DNA from: Lithodes maja
Lineage: Eukaryota > Arthropoda > Malacostraca > Decapoda > Lithodidae
NCBI GenBank assembly: GCA_037953745.1
Contig: JBAKBP010010389.1
Location: 1 to 64,000, forward strand
DNA length: 64,000 nucleotides
Direction of reading: 5' to 3'
Shown here one piece after another: positions 1 through 9,549 of this stretch. Positions within the stretch are counted from its first letter, which is position 1. Every line of letters begins with the position of its first letter. The translations under genes and the position numbers were made by a program. The notes beneath the pieces were generated by a model. It did not search any database. It was not told the origin of the DNA and saw only the letters and a program-made list of their open reading frames with translations.

Positions 1-407
1 ATAGCGAAAGAACTCGTACCAATGGTTTCAAATTAGATAAATTTCGTTTCAGAAAAGATATAGGCAAATATTGGTTTGGTAACAGAGTTGTAGATGGGTG
101 AAATAGGCTACCAAGTGATATAGTGGGATCAAGAACGATAGGGAGCTTTAAGATAAAATTGGATAAGCATATGGACGAGAAGGGTTGGGTGTGAAGGGGG
201 ATCAGCCGGGTTGGGCCAATCAGCGCTCTGCAAACCCCCGTAATCCTGCGTTAATCTCTAACCGTTTTGGTAAGATGATCCTCAGGGTATTAGAGTATTG
301 AGCCTATAATTGGGCTTTGTAATTGGGGTTGTGTGGGATAGGGATCTGCCTTGCTTGGGCCAATCGGCTTTCTGCAGACTCCCATTTTCTTATGTTCTTA
401 TGTTCTT
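1..407 (+). mobile_element. CR1-like LINE, 3'-terminal fragment
   Basis: The first 200 bases translate in pieces to the extreme C-terminus typical of CR1-type LINE reverse transcriptases (an RVVDGWNRLPSD-like stretch followed by a short helix-rich tail). An untranslated region follows and ends in a short direct repeat of the octamer TTATGTTC at about 388-406, which is the kind of 3' tail CR1 elements use. The rest of the element lies outside the window. Copies of such elements are usually 5'-truncated by incomplete target-primed reverse transcription. Seen: the tail and residual coding. Inferred: the clade. Confidence 0.7.
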
Positions 408-738
408 AAATAATAACTAAACTGTATTTGTTAACGTGAAAGCGGTGCTGGATGGGAGGAGGGGCGTTAACTGACTGGGGACAGATGTGCATGGGGGCGA
501 TTCATTCGTGGCGTCCGGCAATAGATTGATAGATGGATGTTTGCAACAGATCCCCTTAATTTACTACATTTCATATTATTGTCTAATAACTCAAATAAAA
601 TGGAGAAAAGCATCATTGTATACTGAAAGGGTTAATAATACATCAGCACCTATATCCGTCTGGCTCCAAGAGGTGTTTCTAAGCTGATACTCTAGCAATA
701 ACTTGAATCAAACAAATTGAACTTTTCACTTACAGTAA
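408..738. other. Unassigned spacer
   Basis: No coding sequence, repeat or regulatory signal that I can support. The stretch ends with TAA, which serves as the target duplication of the next element. Confidence 0.5.
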
Positions 739-798
739 AGGCCGTGTCATACAGAACTCGAACGTCGCGCGACCTACCCCCGAACACGATGACTTGCA
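739..798 (+). repeat. Left terminal inverted repeat
   Basis: 60-bp repeat matching 1665-1724 in reverse complement with one mismatch. Preceded by TAA. Confidence 0.92.
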
Positions 799-1664
799 TT
801 TTTGAGGCGAATGCATCCGATATTGTCCCGATGTTGGTCAAAGAAGAACTTCCCCAGATAATGCCCCGACATTCCCAGACTATGCCCCAAACAAGACTCG
901 AATGTAACTCGACACTCCCGACCGATTTACGTTAAAGACCCGAACATTAGAGGAATATAATCCGATGCATGCCAGAGCAAGACCCGATCAAAACTCGAAT
1001 GTGCCAAGAATCAGCCGACAAATATTTAACGGTGTTTACACCCGAACCTACCTTGACCCGATACAAAAGATATTATGAGGAACACCAGAGGATCACCGGC
1101 CGCATCTGCCCGACCATCAGAAGACCTTAACACGATACTAGAAGAATGTGTGACGAACATGTTTGGGGTAAATTCCAGTCTTTATCGTCTCTCATTCCTG
1201 TCATACGAGTTGTGTTCTTCCCAAAATCTTCAATAGACTCGCTTGATCTTGCCTTATTCCTCTGTTTATCGGGGGAATGTCGTCTTTTATTCGAGTATAT
1301 AGTCTCTCCTTCGGTTGTTATTATGGTTAATGTCGCCTTATAGTCATACGAATCGGGTTAATGTCTGCTTATGTTCGGCTAGATCGAGTTAACTTCGTCA
1401 ATGAAAATAACAGACGAATAACGGCCGAAACGAAATAACGTGACCCGAATGAAAGCCGAACATAACCAGAATGAGAACCGACAAATTTTTAACGGTTTTT
1501 ACACACGAATATCGGCTAGAAGTTAACGCATGTACTAACTTCTGGCCGAACCCCAGGATGTTCGGCTGCACCCCTGAACATCCCCGGAGCTTCCCCCGAA
1601 TCAACGAGAACATTGGCCGAATTGACCCGAATTTACCCGAACATTTGAAAATTTTAATTTTTTT

Positions 1665-1724
1665 TGCAAGTCATCCTGTTCGGGGGTAGGTCGCGCGACG
1701 TTCGAGTTCTGTATGACACGGCCT
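1665..1724 (-). repeat. Right terminal inverted repeat
   Basis: Reverse complement of 739-798 with one mismatch. Followed by TAA. Confidence 0.92.
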
Positions 1725-1924
1725 TAACGGAAAAAAACTGTATGCTTCTTTTTTTTCTAAGTGAGTGAGGGAGACAAAAGGCAGAACTGCCTGTAACGAG
1801 TGCCTCCCCCATAGTTGAAAGAGTGACAGGGCAAAATCAAGGACGCTCGAGCCAAAATGCCTGGACACACGGAGCTCGAAGCAATTTAAGTCATAGGAGA
1901 AGGGAAAGACTGATTCTAGGAGAG

Positions 1925-2005
1925 AGTTGTTGTTGTTCCCCAAGCTGCCTGGCCGAACAGCCCCAAGGCCCCGAGCAAGGCCATAACCGAGCGCCCCCAC
2001 AGAAC
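1925..2005 (-). mobile_element. Short 3'-end fragment of the Jockey-like LINE found at 17154-18765
   Basis: On the minus strand this encodes a remnant of the GLFGQAA C-terminus followed by an (AAC)n tail, as at 17154-17230. Only the last about 70 bases of the LINE are present, a strong 5' truncation. The surrounding 1728-2424 shows no other recognisable content. Confidence 0.65.
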
Positions 2006-2424
2006 CCTCCTTGCCGACCACAATAAAGCCTGGGTGACCGAAGCCACTCCATGGTGGGGAGCTGAGGAGGGTGCGGAAATGCCGGGGAAACCAAAGCCTC
2101 ACCCAGGTCCCTGTGCCCCTCAGCAATTATGAAGAGAAAGTTGAGGGGCAAAGGAAAAATGTGACGCTTTGGCTTCCAATCTTGGTAGATTGGGAGGTCA
2201 ATCCACGGAAGAGACGCTGTCACTTGAGATCTAGAAAATATATAAGTAAAAGGAACAGTCAGAGTAAGCTATGGGTATGGCAGAGATCGCTCAGTTCTCA
2301 CTCTGATAGACCAGCCCAGCACCACACCCAGAGAGAGTTCCAGAGCTCAGCTGTTGAATAGAAGAAAAAATGAGAGTAAAATTTCACTCTTGGGTTGGAG
2401 AGCTGCACAGAGCAGGGATGGGAT

Positions 2425-2577
2425 TGTGTTGCAAGACGGGTACCACGTACCCTACGTAGAGGAGGTAGTATACACTGGGAGAGCTCTGAGGAGCACTGAT
2501 TATTGCAGCAGCGATCGAATAGCGAGAGAGATGCAACACTGCAACGAAGAAAGAGAGACTGCAGAGAGTTGGTGAGT
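2425..2577. repeat. Interspersed repeat B, copy 1
   Basis: The segment with CCCTACGTAGAGGAGGT and the following about 120 bases recurs at 36183-36305 with about 85-90% identity by eye. It is followed here by two imperfect about 30-bp repeats of a (T)GCGGGGAGACTCTTAAGAGT-like unit (2596-2655). Class unknown. Confidence 0.6.
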
Positions 2578-2687
2578 GGACGGGAATTAACCCGGGAGCT
2601 GCGGGGAGACTCTTAAGAGTTCCCCCGGCGGACTGCGGGAAGACTCTTGAGAGTAAGTAAAATAAAAAATCAACTTTTGACATCGAA

Positions 2688-2741
2688 TTTTTTTATTTTT
2701 TTTTATTTTTATTTTTTTATTTTTTATTTTTTTTTTTGGCC
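2688..2741. repeat. T-rich low-complexity run
   Basis: More than 50 bases of T with scattered A, compatible with the reverse complement of a poly(A)-type retroposon tail. Adjacent to the end of repeat A. Confidence 0.6.
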
Positions 2742-3225
2742 CCTGGGCCATGCAAAATCTCAGTCCTCTACCTCCCCTCCTTCCCCACTTTCCTCCTCTC
2801 CTTCAGTTATCACCTATTTTCCCTATTATTGCCTTATTCTGAGGTATATTTTCGTGCTAACATTAGCGAGTTGCAAGCAGGGTGTTGTCATCACTGATGG
2901 CAAGCGAGTGCAAGAGAGAGAGAGAGAGTATCGATCGACTGTGTCTCAGTGGCCTTGGGGGAAATTGGCGGGAAAGCAGTTTGCCTCACCCATACATTAT
3001 ACAATTCGCGGGCTATATCTCCGATTTTGACCATCCAAACGCTGTTTTCACTCGTTTTATTGTTGTTTCAGGTTAATACCTTTATAATCAACCCATAATA
3101 GGCGCATATGGATAATTATTAATGCTATTAATGGTACAATGAATATTTTAGTGACGGAAACACCTCAAATACGTCAGCACAGGGGGACGTTTTCAATTAC
3201 CCCCATGCGCACTTGTTAGGTTAAT
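2742..3225 (-). repeat. Interspersed repeat A, near full-length copy
   Basis: Reverse complement matches 36426-36846 over its whole length. Fragments occur at 7946-8070 and 34306-34625. One end is conserved as TTAACCTAAGAAGTGCGCA. The other end is purine/pyrimidine-rich and borders the T-rich run. It has no coding capacity and I saw no clear terminal inverted repeats, so it could be a SINE-like or MITE-like family. Confidence 0.6.
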
Positions 3226-3698
3226 GATACGAAAGGCCTTCCTTTCCACTTTGTCTAGGAGTGTGGTGTGAGAGCATCCTCCCCACAAATGTGAACAATG
3301 CTCGATACAAGGTTTTACCGCGCCCCCGTATAGAGCAAGAAGCTGTGCAGGGGTAAAGAACCCCTTGAGGCAGTTAAGCACACCCAGCTTCTAGGAGGCT
3401 GCCTTAGCAAGACTGGCAATATGGTACTTCCAAGTGAGAGCAGAAGAAAGAGAGACACCAAGAATATTGAGAGAAGATGAAGGATTGATTTTTGTATTGT
3501 TGAAGAATAAGGGATAGTCCTCTGGGAGTTCCGGACGGGTAGTAAGATGGAGAAATTGGGTAGCATTAAAGACAACAAGGTTTTCTCTGCCCCAATTGGA
3601 AATCTTAGTTAGATCAGAAGATAAGTGTTGTATGGCTTCATTACGTTTGTCTTTGAGAGATTATTTGCTGGGTCGTTCTTGAAAACTAATTGAATAGT
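3226..3698 (-). pseudogene. Jockey-like LINE reverse transcriptase, C-terminal part (split copy, part 2)
   Basis: The minus strand encodes the C-terminal thumb region of a LINE RT, including an ALYGGAVKPCIEHCSHLWGG-like motif and, upstream in another frame, the conserved ENLVVFNATQF-like stretch, so at least one frameshift is present. It is the direct continuation of 6514-7115. The two parts are separated by the LTR element 3704-6508, and joining across one copy of the GTAAG duplication restores a continuous frame just after the YADDS catalytic motif. The 3' end abuts repeat A at about 3225. Confidence 0.75.
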
Positions 3699-3703
3699 GT
3701 AAG
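3699..3703. repeat. Target-site duplication GTAAG (left)
   Basis: Identical to 6509-6513. It flanks the LTR element exactly at its TG and CA ends. Confidence 0.9.
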
Positions 3704-4012
3704 TGAAATGTCGGGTGAACGAATGGAATTTAGCCCCCCGAAAATCTCCAGCCGGCGCAGGGATTCGAACCGTGGTTAGTGACCTCATTAGGTCCGGTCA
3801 CCCCAGGTCCGCGCGCTAACCCACTCTGCCACCTCGGACATTAATAGGATAGTAACCTTAGTCCTCCTGGAAGGAACCAGGTTGATAGTCTTGTGGATAT
3901 CATCACGTGATGGGTTTCTTAGACTTCACCATCATGACTATTTTACACTACCCCAAACGTCAACTCGGGTAGCAGAGTATTTGGGTGGCGGGATTTTTGC
4001 GAGGGCATTACA
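3704..4012 (-). repeat. LTR carrying a tRNA-like Pol III promoter (3' LTR in minus sense)
   Basis: TG...CA boundaries. The minus strand contains an A box TGGCAGAGTGGGTTAGCGCG (3831-3812) and a B box GGTTCGAATCC (3771-3761), both matching RNA polymerase III consensus. They are spaced as in a class II (Leu/Ser-like) tRNA with a long variable arm. The acceptor ends do not pair, so it is not a functional tRNA gene. Confidence 0.85.
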
Positions 4013-4135
4013 CAACATCCTTCTTTGACTAGGCTAGACCCTAGCCGAAATTTAAACATCTTCAGGTAACGTAGCCATATCACCCCAACATTTTCAATAG
4101 TCCAGGTTTAGAGATGCCTGGCTCAGGTTCTTGTA

Positions 4136-5991
4136 ATGGGTGCTCTATGTGGTAACGACCAGAGGAGGTTGGCTTCAATTGTAAACAGTTTACTTGGAAA
4201 AACAAGAGTCGGCTTAAGACCTTCTGTACCCGATGCCGAGTTGGCTGCCAACTTTGTGGCATTTTTTGCTGGCAAGATAACTCGCATAAGACAGGAACTG
4301 GATGATGCTTCTGTTGGTGAAGAACTTTCAGTTGTACTCCAACCCCGACACATTCCTAATAATGTCCTCTCATCCTTTCACTCAGTAGAGGTGGTCATGA
4401 TCTCGTCCTACATAAGAAACCTCAATAAAACATTTTGCCCGTTGGATCCCATAAATGTTTCCAAGCTACCAAGAGTCTATGATCACACAGTTGAGTTTAT
4501 TTCCAAAATAATTAATAAGTGCTTCTCTGAAGGTAGCTTCCCACATTCTGAAAAGCATGCACTACTCCGACCTACTCTAAAGAAGCCTGGACTTGATGTT
4601 GAGAACATGTTGAACTATCGTCCTGTCTCCAACCTGTCCTTCATATCAAAGATATTAGAGCGTGCAATACTTGACCAATTACAACCACTACTTCAGCAGA
4701 ATGAAACTATCCCAATTTTTCAGTCTGCTTACCGACAGCATCATTCAACTGAAACAGCATTGATTAGAGTACATAATGATCTAGTTGAGAACATTTGCAA
4801 TGGTGTGGCCTCACTATTGGTCTTGCTTGATCTCTCTGCGGCTTTTGACACAGTGGATCACGAGTTGTTATTGAGTGATCTTTATGATTGTGGTGTGCGT
4901 GACTCCGCTCTCTTGCTTCTTGGGTCGTACTTGTCAGGTAGATCCCAGAGTGTGATGGTAAATCAAGTGGTCTCGGACTCGACACCCCTGCAGTATGGTG
5001 TTCCGCAGGGATCAGTTTTAGGTCCTATCCTATTTATAATTTATATTAGCAGTTTGTCTCTTCTGCTTCGTGCACATAATGTCACCTTTCACTTTTATGC
5101 AGATGACACCCAGATTTATGTGAGAATCACAAATATAGTTGATATACGGAGTAAGATGGAATTGTTGATGTCTGATATCAAGAAGTGGATGAGAGCGAGA
5201 AAACTTAAACTAAATGATGGTAAAACTGATATTCTCATCATCCGAGGAAATAGAAGAGCTGATGATATAGTAGGTGCCCTCTCCATCAATGTGGGTGGAT
5301 CTCAGCTGCGACCGGCCAACTCTGTTCGAAATCTGGGTGTACTGTATATGTGAACTCCCGATTAGATTTCAAAGAGCATGTAAACCAGATAGTTAAAAGT
5401 TGTTACTTGCACATCAGAAATCTCTATTTGGTGAAGCCGTTTATAACCAGACGTTGCCTCCTGACGTTGGTTCACTCATTGGTCTTCTCTCGTGTTGATT
5501 ATTGCAATGCCCTGTTGGTGGGTCTTCCAAATTATATTTTGAGGAAAGTTCAGTCTGTTCTTAACAGGGCCGCAAGACTAATTTTTGGTGTTCCACCTAG
5601 AACTCCTACTACATCTCTTCACATAGAACTGCACTGGCTGCCAGTATGAGCAAGAATAGAATTTAAGTTGTGTTTGGTGACTTTTAAGGTTCTCAAATTT
5701 GGTGAGCCTAGGTACCTTGCGGAGCTGCTCAGGCGCCCACCGGCACACCATGGTGTAGTTGTGCGTCATGACAATGACCCTTTTCGTCTTGATGAACCAA
5801 GGGCTTTCCAGCAGTCTTCTTTCTTTGAGAGGTCATTCTCCTACATGTCTCCGAGGTTGTATAACAGGTTGCCGCTGTCCATGAGACAACTGAGTTCTGT
5901 TGAATGCTTCAAGAGACAACTTAAGACTTTTCTCTTTGAGAGAAGCTATGATCTTGAGAGAGGTGTCATGACAGATGGCTATAGAGTTTAG
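4136..5991 (+). pseudogene. LINE reverse transcriptase (broken)
   Basis: RT fingers and palm are clear: NYRPVSNLSFISKILERA (about 4612-4665), LLVLLDLSAAFDTVDHELL (about 4816-4870), YGVPQGSVLGPILFIIY (about 4993-5045) and the catalytic YADDT (about 5098). A frameshift at about 5350 moves the reading to another frame. An in-frame TGA at 5647-5649 interrupts the conserved LHWLPV.ARI motif, probably a CpG-type CGA to TGA change. The C-terminal part (5668-5991) is otherwise conserved. The endonuclease domain is absent. The element cannot make an active protein. Confidence 0.85.
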
Positions 5992-6138
5992 GCTATTTTG
6001 CCACTGCTAGTGATTGTTAAATGTGTGTTGTATATAAGCCTTCTTTTGATGCATTGATTTTTGTTCTTTTTTCTTTCTCTTTTCGAGCGCTAGTGAATTC
6101 TTCGGAAAAATTGGCGTTCATGAGAAATAAGTAACATG

Positions 6139-6166
6139 CTTATTATTATTATTATTATTATTATCT
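6139..6166. repeat. (TTA)n LINE tail
   Basis: Trinucleotide microsatellite forming the 3' end of the LINE. Confidence 0.85.
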
Positions 6167-6199
6167 AGCTACCGGATCACGCACCCTGGCTGCCACCAG

Positions 6200-6508
6200 T
6201 GAAATGTCGGGTGAACGAAGGGAATTTAGCCCCCCGAAAATCTCCAGCCGGCGCGGGGATTTGAACCGTGGTTAGTGACCTCAGTAGGTCCGGTCACCCC
6301 AGGTCCGCGCACTAACCCACTCTGCCACCTCGGACGTTAATAGGATAGTAACCTTAGTCCTCCTTGAAAGAACCAGGTTGATAGTCTCGTGGATATCATC
6401 ACGTGATGGGTTTCTTAGACTTCACCATCATGACTATTTTACACTACCCCAAACGTCAACTCGGGTAGCAGAGTATTTGGGTGGCGGGATTTTTGCGAGG
6501 GCATTACA
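6200..6508 (-). repeat. LTR carrying a tRNA-like Pol III promoter (5' LTR in minus sense)
   Basis: Same length and ends as 3704-4012, including both Pol III boxes. Differences are scattered single substitutions. Followed by the second GTAAG at 6509-6513. Confidence 0.85.
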
Positions 6509-6513
6509 GTAAG

Positions 6514-7115
6514 GTAGAATCGTCTGCATATGAATGGATAGGACTGGAGGTACAGTTGAGAAGATCGTTTATGAAAATTAGAAAGAGAATTGGAGATAGG
6601 ACAGAACCCTGAGGAACACCAGAGTTGATAGGATGAGGAAGTGAACGATGGCCGTCCACAACTGAAGCTATGGAACGACCGGAAAGGAAATTAGAGACAA
6701 AGGCACAGATGGAAGGATAAAAACCGAAGGAAGGTACTGTAGTTTAGAAGTTGGATATTTATGCCAGACTCTATCGAAGGCCTTCGATATGTCTAGCGCA
6801 ATAGAAAAGGTCTCACCGAAGTCCCGAAAGGAGGATGACCAAGAGTTAGTAAAATATGAAAGAAGATCACCAGTAGAGTGACGTAAGGAAACCATACTGG
6901 CGATCTAAGAGCAGATTATGAGAGGATAAATGCTTAAGAAATTTGGAAGTAAGAATAGTTTCAAAAACTTTAGAGATACAAGAGATGAGAGCAATTGGAC
7001 GATAGTTGGAGGGTTGAGAGCAGTCACCCTTCTTTGGGACAGGTTGAATGAGAGCAAACTTCCAGCAAGAAGGGAAAACGTTAGAGGAGAGACATGGACA
7101 AAAGAGTTTGCCTAG
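6514..7115 (-). pseudogene. Jockey-like LINE reverse transcriptase, N-terminal part (split copy, part 1)
   Basis: Minus-strand frames encode RT motifs in order: VPKKGDCSQPSNYRPIALIS, a STGDLLSYFTNSW stretch, the first catalytic Asp in FSIALDISKAFDRVWH, SGVPQGSVLSPILFLIFIN and YADDSTL. Several frame changes are needed. It continues at 3698 after the LTR element. The 5' part (endonuclease) is missing. The same LINE family is present in plus orientation at 35720-36425. Confidence 0.75.
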
Positions 7116-7190
7116 GCAGGGGGTCAGTACTGAAGCACAGTTTTTCCTTGGGGCTGCTTGATCAGACAACCTGGGGAACAGCAACAACCA
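7116..7190 (+). mobile_element. 3'-end fragment of the GLFGQAA-type LINE
   Basis: Plus strand reads a degenerate SLGLLDQTTWGTATTT, corresponding to the C-terminus and (AAC)n tail of the LINE at 17154-18765. About 75 bases only. Confidence 0.55.
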
Positions 7191-7199
7191 CCATGTTGA

Positions 7200-7740
7200 G
7201 TGCAACACGGACTCCAGTATATACTCGCCTTCTAGATTTCTTCTTTCATACCCTTTCCCACCATGCACATCCTCGTACCCATCAATACATGCTCCCACAT
7301 GCCCATTTAGGTCACCACCTACAACTGTAGTATCATCCTCCAAGAGGCCTGAAACGACACTAAGGAAGTCGTTCCAAAAGGCCTCTTTCTGCTCTCTCCT
7401 TAATCTAACCTGTGGGGCATATGCCAATATCACATTTATAATTCTTTCACCAACTTTCAATTTCAGAACAATCAATCTTCCGTTTACTCTCTTTATCTGA
7501 ATCATACTCTTCTCCCATTCCTCAGATACCAGTACACCCACTCCTCCTTTCGGTTTTCCAGATTCATCCCCCTTCCAATACAAACGATATCTCTTATTCT
7601 TTCCTACAATCCACTGTGCACCACACCCCTTAGATCGGGTTTCCTGGTCACAGCACACATCCACTCTCCGTCTTTCAAGTACTTCCCCAACTTCATTCGC
7701 TCTACCACTCATACTTCCAACATTCACACTAGCAAGCCTG
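7200..7740 (-). pseudogene. RTE-type LINE apurinic endonuclease domain fragment
   Basis: The minus strand encodes an uninterrupted APE-type endonuclease segment characteristic of RTE-clade LINEs: LASVNVGSMSGRANEV, RRRVDVCCDQETR (normally VQET, so the catalytic-site neighbourhood is changed), YRLYWKGDESG, GGVGVLVSEEW, VILAYAPQ and VVGGDLNGHVG. The RT portion is absent. It is fused in one frame to remnants of two other LINEs, which makes a long chimeric open frame (6867-7880) that is not a real gene. Confidence 0.75.
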
Positions 7741-7945
7741 AATCTGTAGGGGGCTGCAGCCTGTCTCCAGTGTGGTTTGTGTTCATCAGACTTATGTTTG
7801 ATAATGATCGGGAGGTGGTCGGAGCCTATATGGTTTTTACCACCCTCCAGGATGTTGTGGGGGCGAGTTCTGGGGAGCAAAAGGTGATATCTGGAGATGA
7901 TGGGTCGAAGAGGGTTTGGTGGGGAATATGGGTATGTTGATATTG
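7741..7945 (-). pseudogene. Endonuclease C-terminal fragment of another LINE
   Basis: Contains an IGSDHLPIII motif, the conserved SDH of APE-type endonucleases, preceded by a LLLPRTRPHNIL stretch. It is joined directly to the RTE-type endonuclease fragment but is out of biological order, so it is a separate insertion remnant. Confidence 0.55.
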
Positions 7946-8070
7946 TGTCGTTAACCTAAGAAGTGCGCACCGTATGTAGTGAACACCATGCCCTGGTGCG
8001 GACCTATTTCACTGTTTCCATCACTAAAATCGTTATTTTACCATAAATATCATTAATACTTATCTATATT
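7946..8070 (+). repeat. Interspersed repeat A fragment
   Basis: Starts GTTAACCTAAGAAGTGCGCA and matches the first about 120 bases of the copy at 36426. It is broken by the 3' end of the CR1 element at about 8070. Confidence 0.6.
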
Positions 8071-8103
8071 CTTACAGTTTCTTACAGTAGATCCTCTGGA
8101 AAA

Positions 8104-9546
8104 AGGCAAACTAGGCCTGTGTATCCAGCTCAGTGCCAGTACTTGCACTGCTGCGGTCGTTCACGGTGTTGGCGGCGGCGGTAGCAGACGCAACATTTTT
8201 ACTATTCTGTATTTTTGCTTTATAATCAAACTTCAAATCTTGTCTTCCCCATGCTTTATCAAAATTATTTTCAAACTTCCTTATTGATTCGGAATCGACT
8301 ACATACGGGGGCAGTGCATTCCACTCATTTACCACTCTATCACAAAATGAGTTCTTTGCCTTTTCAAGCCTATTTATTTATTTGTAAATTTTCTTAGAGT
8401 GTCCTCTCGTTCTTGTTCCCTCCCGCATCAAGAAGATACCTTCACACACATCCTCATCATACTTTCCAGACACTATCTTAAAAGTCTCTATCATATCCCC
8501 TCTCTTTCTCCTATATGCCAGTGTCGGAAGCCCCAGTGTCCTCAACCTCTGCTCATAGCCCGCGTTCTTCAACGTTGGTACTAGCTTGCTAGCTCTCCTC
8601 TGCACTTTCTCCACTGCTTCTATATCCTTTACCATATATGGAGCCCACACCTGGTTCGCATATTCCAGGTGCGGCCTAACCAGCACTGTATAGAGATTCC
8701 TGAATAGTTCTTCGTCAAGTGACACAAATGTCCTCCTTATCAGCCCTACAATTCTATTGGCTTTGTTTATCTTTTTCGCTAAATGTTCTGAGAAATTTAA
8801 CTTATTGTCTATCACTACTCCTATATCCTTTTCTGCATTCACTTCCTCCATTGCTTCATACATACTGTATCCTACCTTGTCTATCTTGCTTGTCCCAATC
8901 TGCATGTACTTGCATTTTTTTGGATGAAAAGGCATTAACCAATGTTCAGACCATCCCTTCATGCCCTCCACATCTTCTTGAAGCAAACCCACATCTTCCT
9001 TACTCCTCACTCTTCTATACAGCTTAGTGTCATCCGCATACAGGTATATCACACTTCCATTAGTTATAACTTCAGGTAAGTCGTTGATAAATATAACGAA
9101 CAGTAGTGGTCCCAACACAGATCCCTGAGGTACCCCACTTGTAATTTCCCTCCACCCCGAGCCTATTCCATTCACCAGTACCCTCTGTCTCCGATCTTTC
9201 AGGAAGGCTTCTATCCATTTCACACATTTCTCCCCTATATTATAGCTTCTAACTTTCTCTATTAACCTTTTATGTGGGACCTTATGAAAGGCCTTCATAA
9301 AATCGCAATATACCACGTCTATAACATCACCATCCTCCAGAATTTGCATCCAATCATCTACCACCTTAATTAGCTGTAGTACCGTCGACCTCCCCGGCAA
9401 GAATCCGAACTGTCTCCCACTGAAAAGTTGGTTTGATTTCATATGCTCCATTATTCCTTCTCTAATTACCGTTTCCATTAGTTTACACACAACACTTGTC
9501 AAACTGACTGGTCTATAATTTCCTGGGTCATTTCTCTTTCCCTTCT
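8104..9546 (-). pseudogene. CR1 reverse transcriptase core and C-terminus (part 2)
   Basis: Contains NYRPVSLTSVVCK, CDFMKAFHKVPH (usually KAFD, so the first catalytic Asp appears replaced by His), SGVPQGSVLGPLLFVIFIND and an intact YADDTKLY. One in-frame stop (8378-8380) separates GHSKKIYK from the C-terminal NSFCDRVVNEWNALP tail, and the frame is otherwise open to the final stop at 8111. The protein would be inactive. Confidence 0.85.
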
Positions 9547-9549
9547 TAA

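Larger units (their letters stand above)
739..1724. mobile_element. Non-autonomous DNA transposon with 60-bp terminal inverted repeats
   Basis: The first 60 bases (739-798) and the reverse complement of the last 60 (1665-1724) match at 59 of 60 positions. Termini begin AGGCCGTGTCATACAGAACT. Both ends are flanked by TAA (736-738 and 1725-1727), a 3-bp target duplication that fits PIF/Harbinger-like transposons. The 986-bp interior has no transposase-like frame, so the copy would depend on a transposase elsewhere. The interior carries many CCGAACAT-like motifs in both orientations and an internal direct repeat of about 33 bp (about 1012-1044 and 1476-1508). Superfamily is inferred from the target duplication only. 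Confidence 0.88.
4110..6166 (+). mobile_element. CR1/L2-group LINE, 5'-truncated, nested in the LTR element
   Basis: Coding plus 3' UTR of a LINE in plus orientation, ending in a (TTA)n microsatellite at about 6139-6166 as in L2/Rex1-type elements. The 5' end is lost near 4110, where the endonuclease domain should be, so this is a truncated insertion. It lies wholly between the two 309-bp LTRs and must therefore be younger than the LTR element, or have been carried by it. Confidence 0.8.
3704..6508 (-). mobile_element. LTR retroelement with tRNA-like LTRs, interior occupied by a LINE
   Basis: Two 309-bp direct repeats (3704-4012 and 6200-6508, about 96% identical by eye) both start TG and end CA and are flanked by a perfect 5-bp duplication GTAAG, the hallmark of integrase-mediated LTR insertion. 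In minus orientation the base after the 5' LTR begins a primer-binding-like CTGGTGGCAGCCAGGGTGCG (6199-6180), and a purine run AAAGAAGGA precedes the 3' LTR (about 4020-4028). No gag or pol remains. The 2.2-kb interior is mostly the LINE at 4110-6166 plus short leftovers. It may be a TRIM-like non-autonomous element that was then hit by the LINE. Confidence 0.85.

Noticed and set aside
3761..3839. Functional tRNA gene in the LTR
   Set aside because: Pol III boxes are present, but the acceptor stem does not pair and the sequence lies inside a bounded LTR present in several copies.
6867..7880. 337-codon minus-strand gene
   Set aside because: Frame is a chance fusion of remnants from at least three LINEs, with endonuclease pieces in the wrong order.
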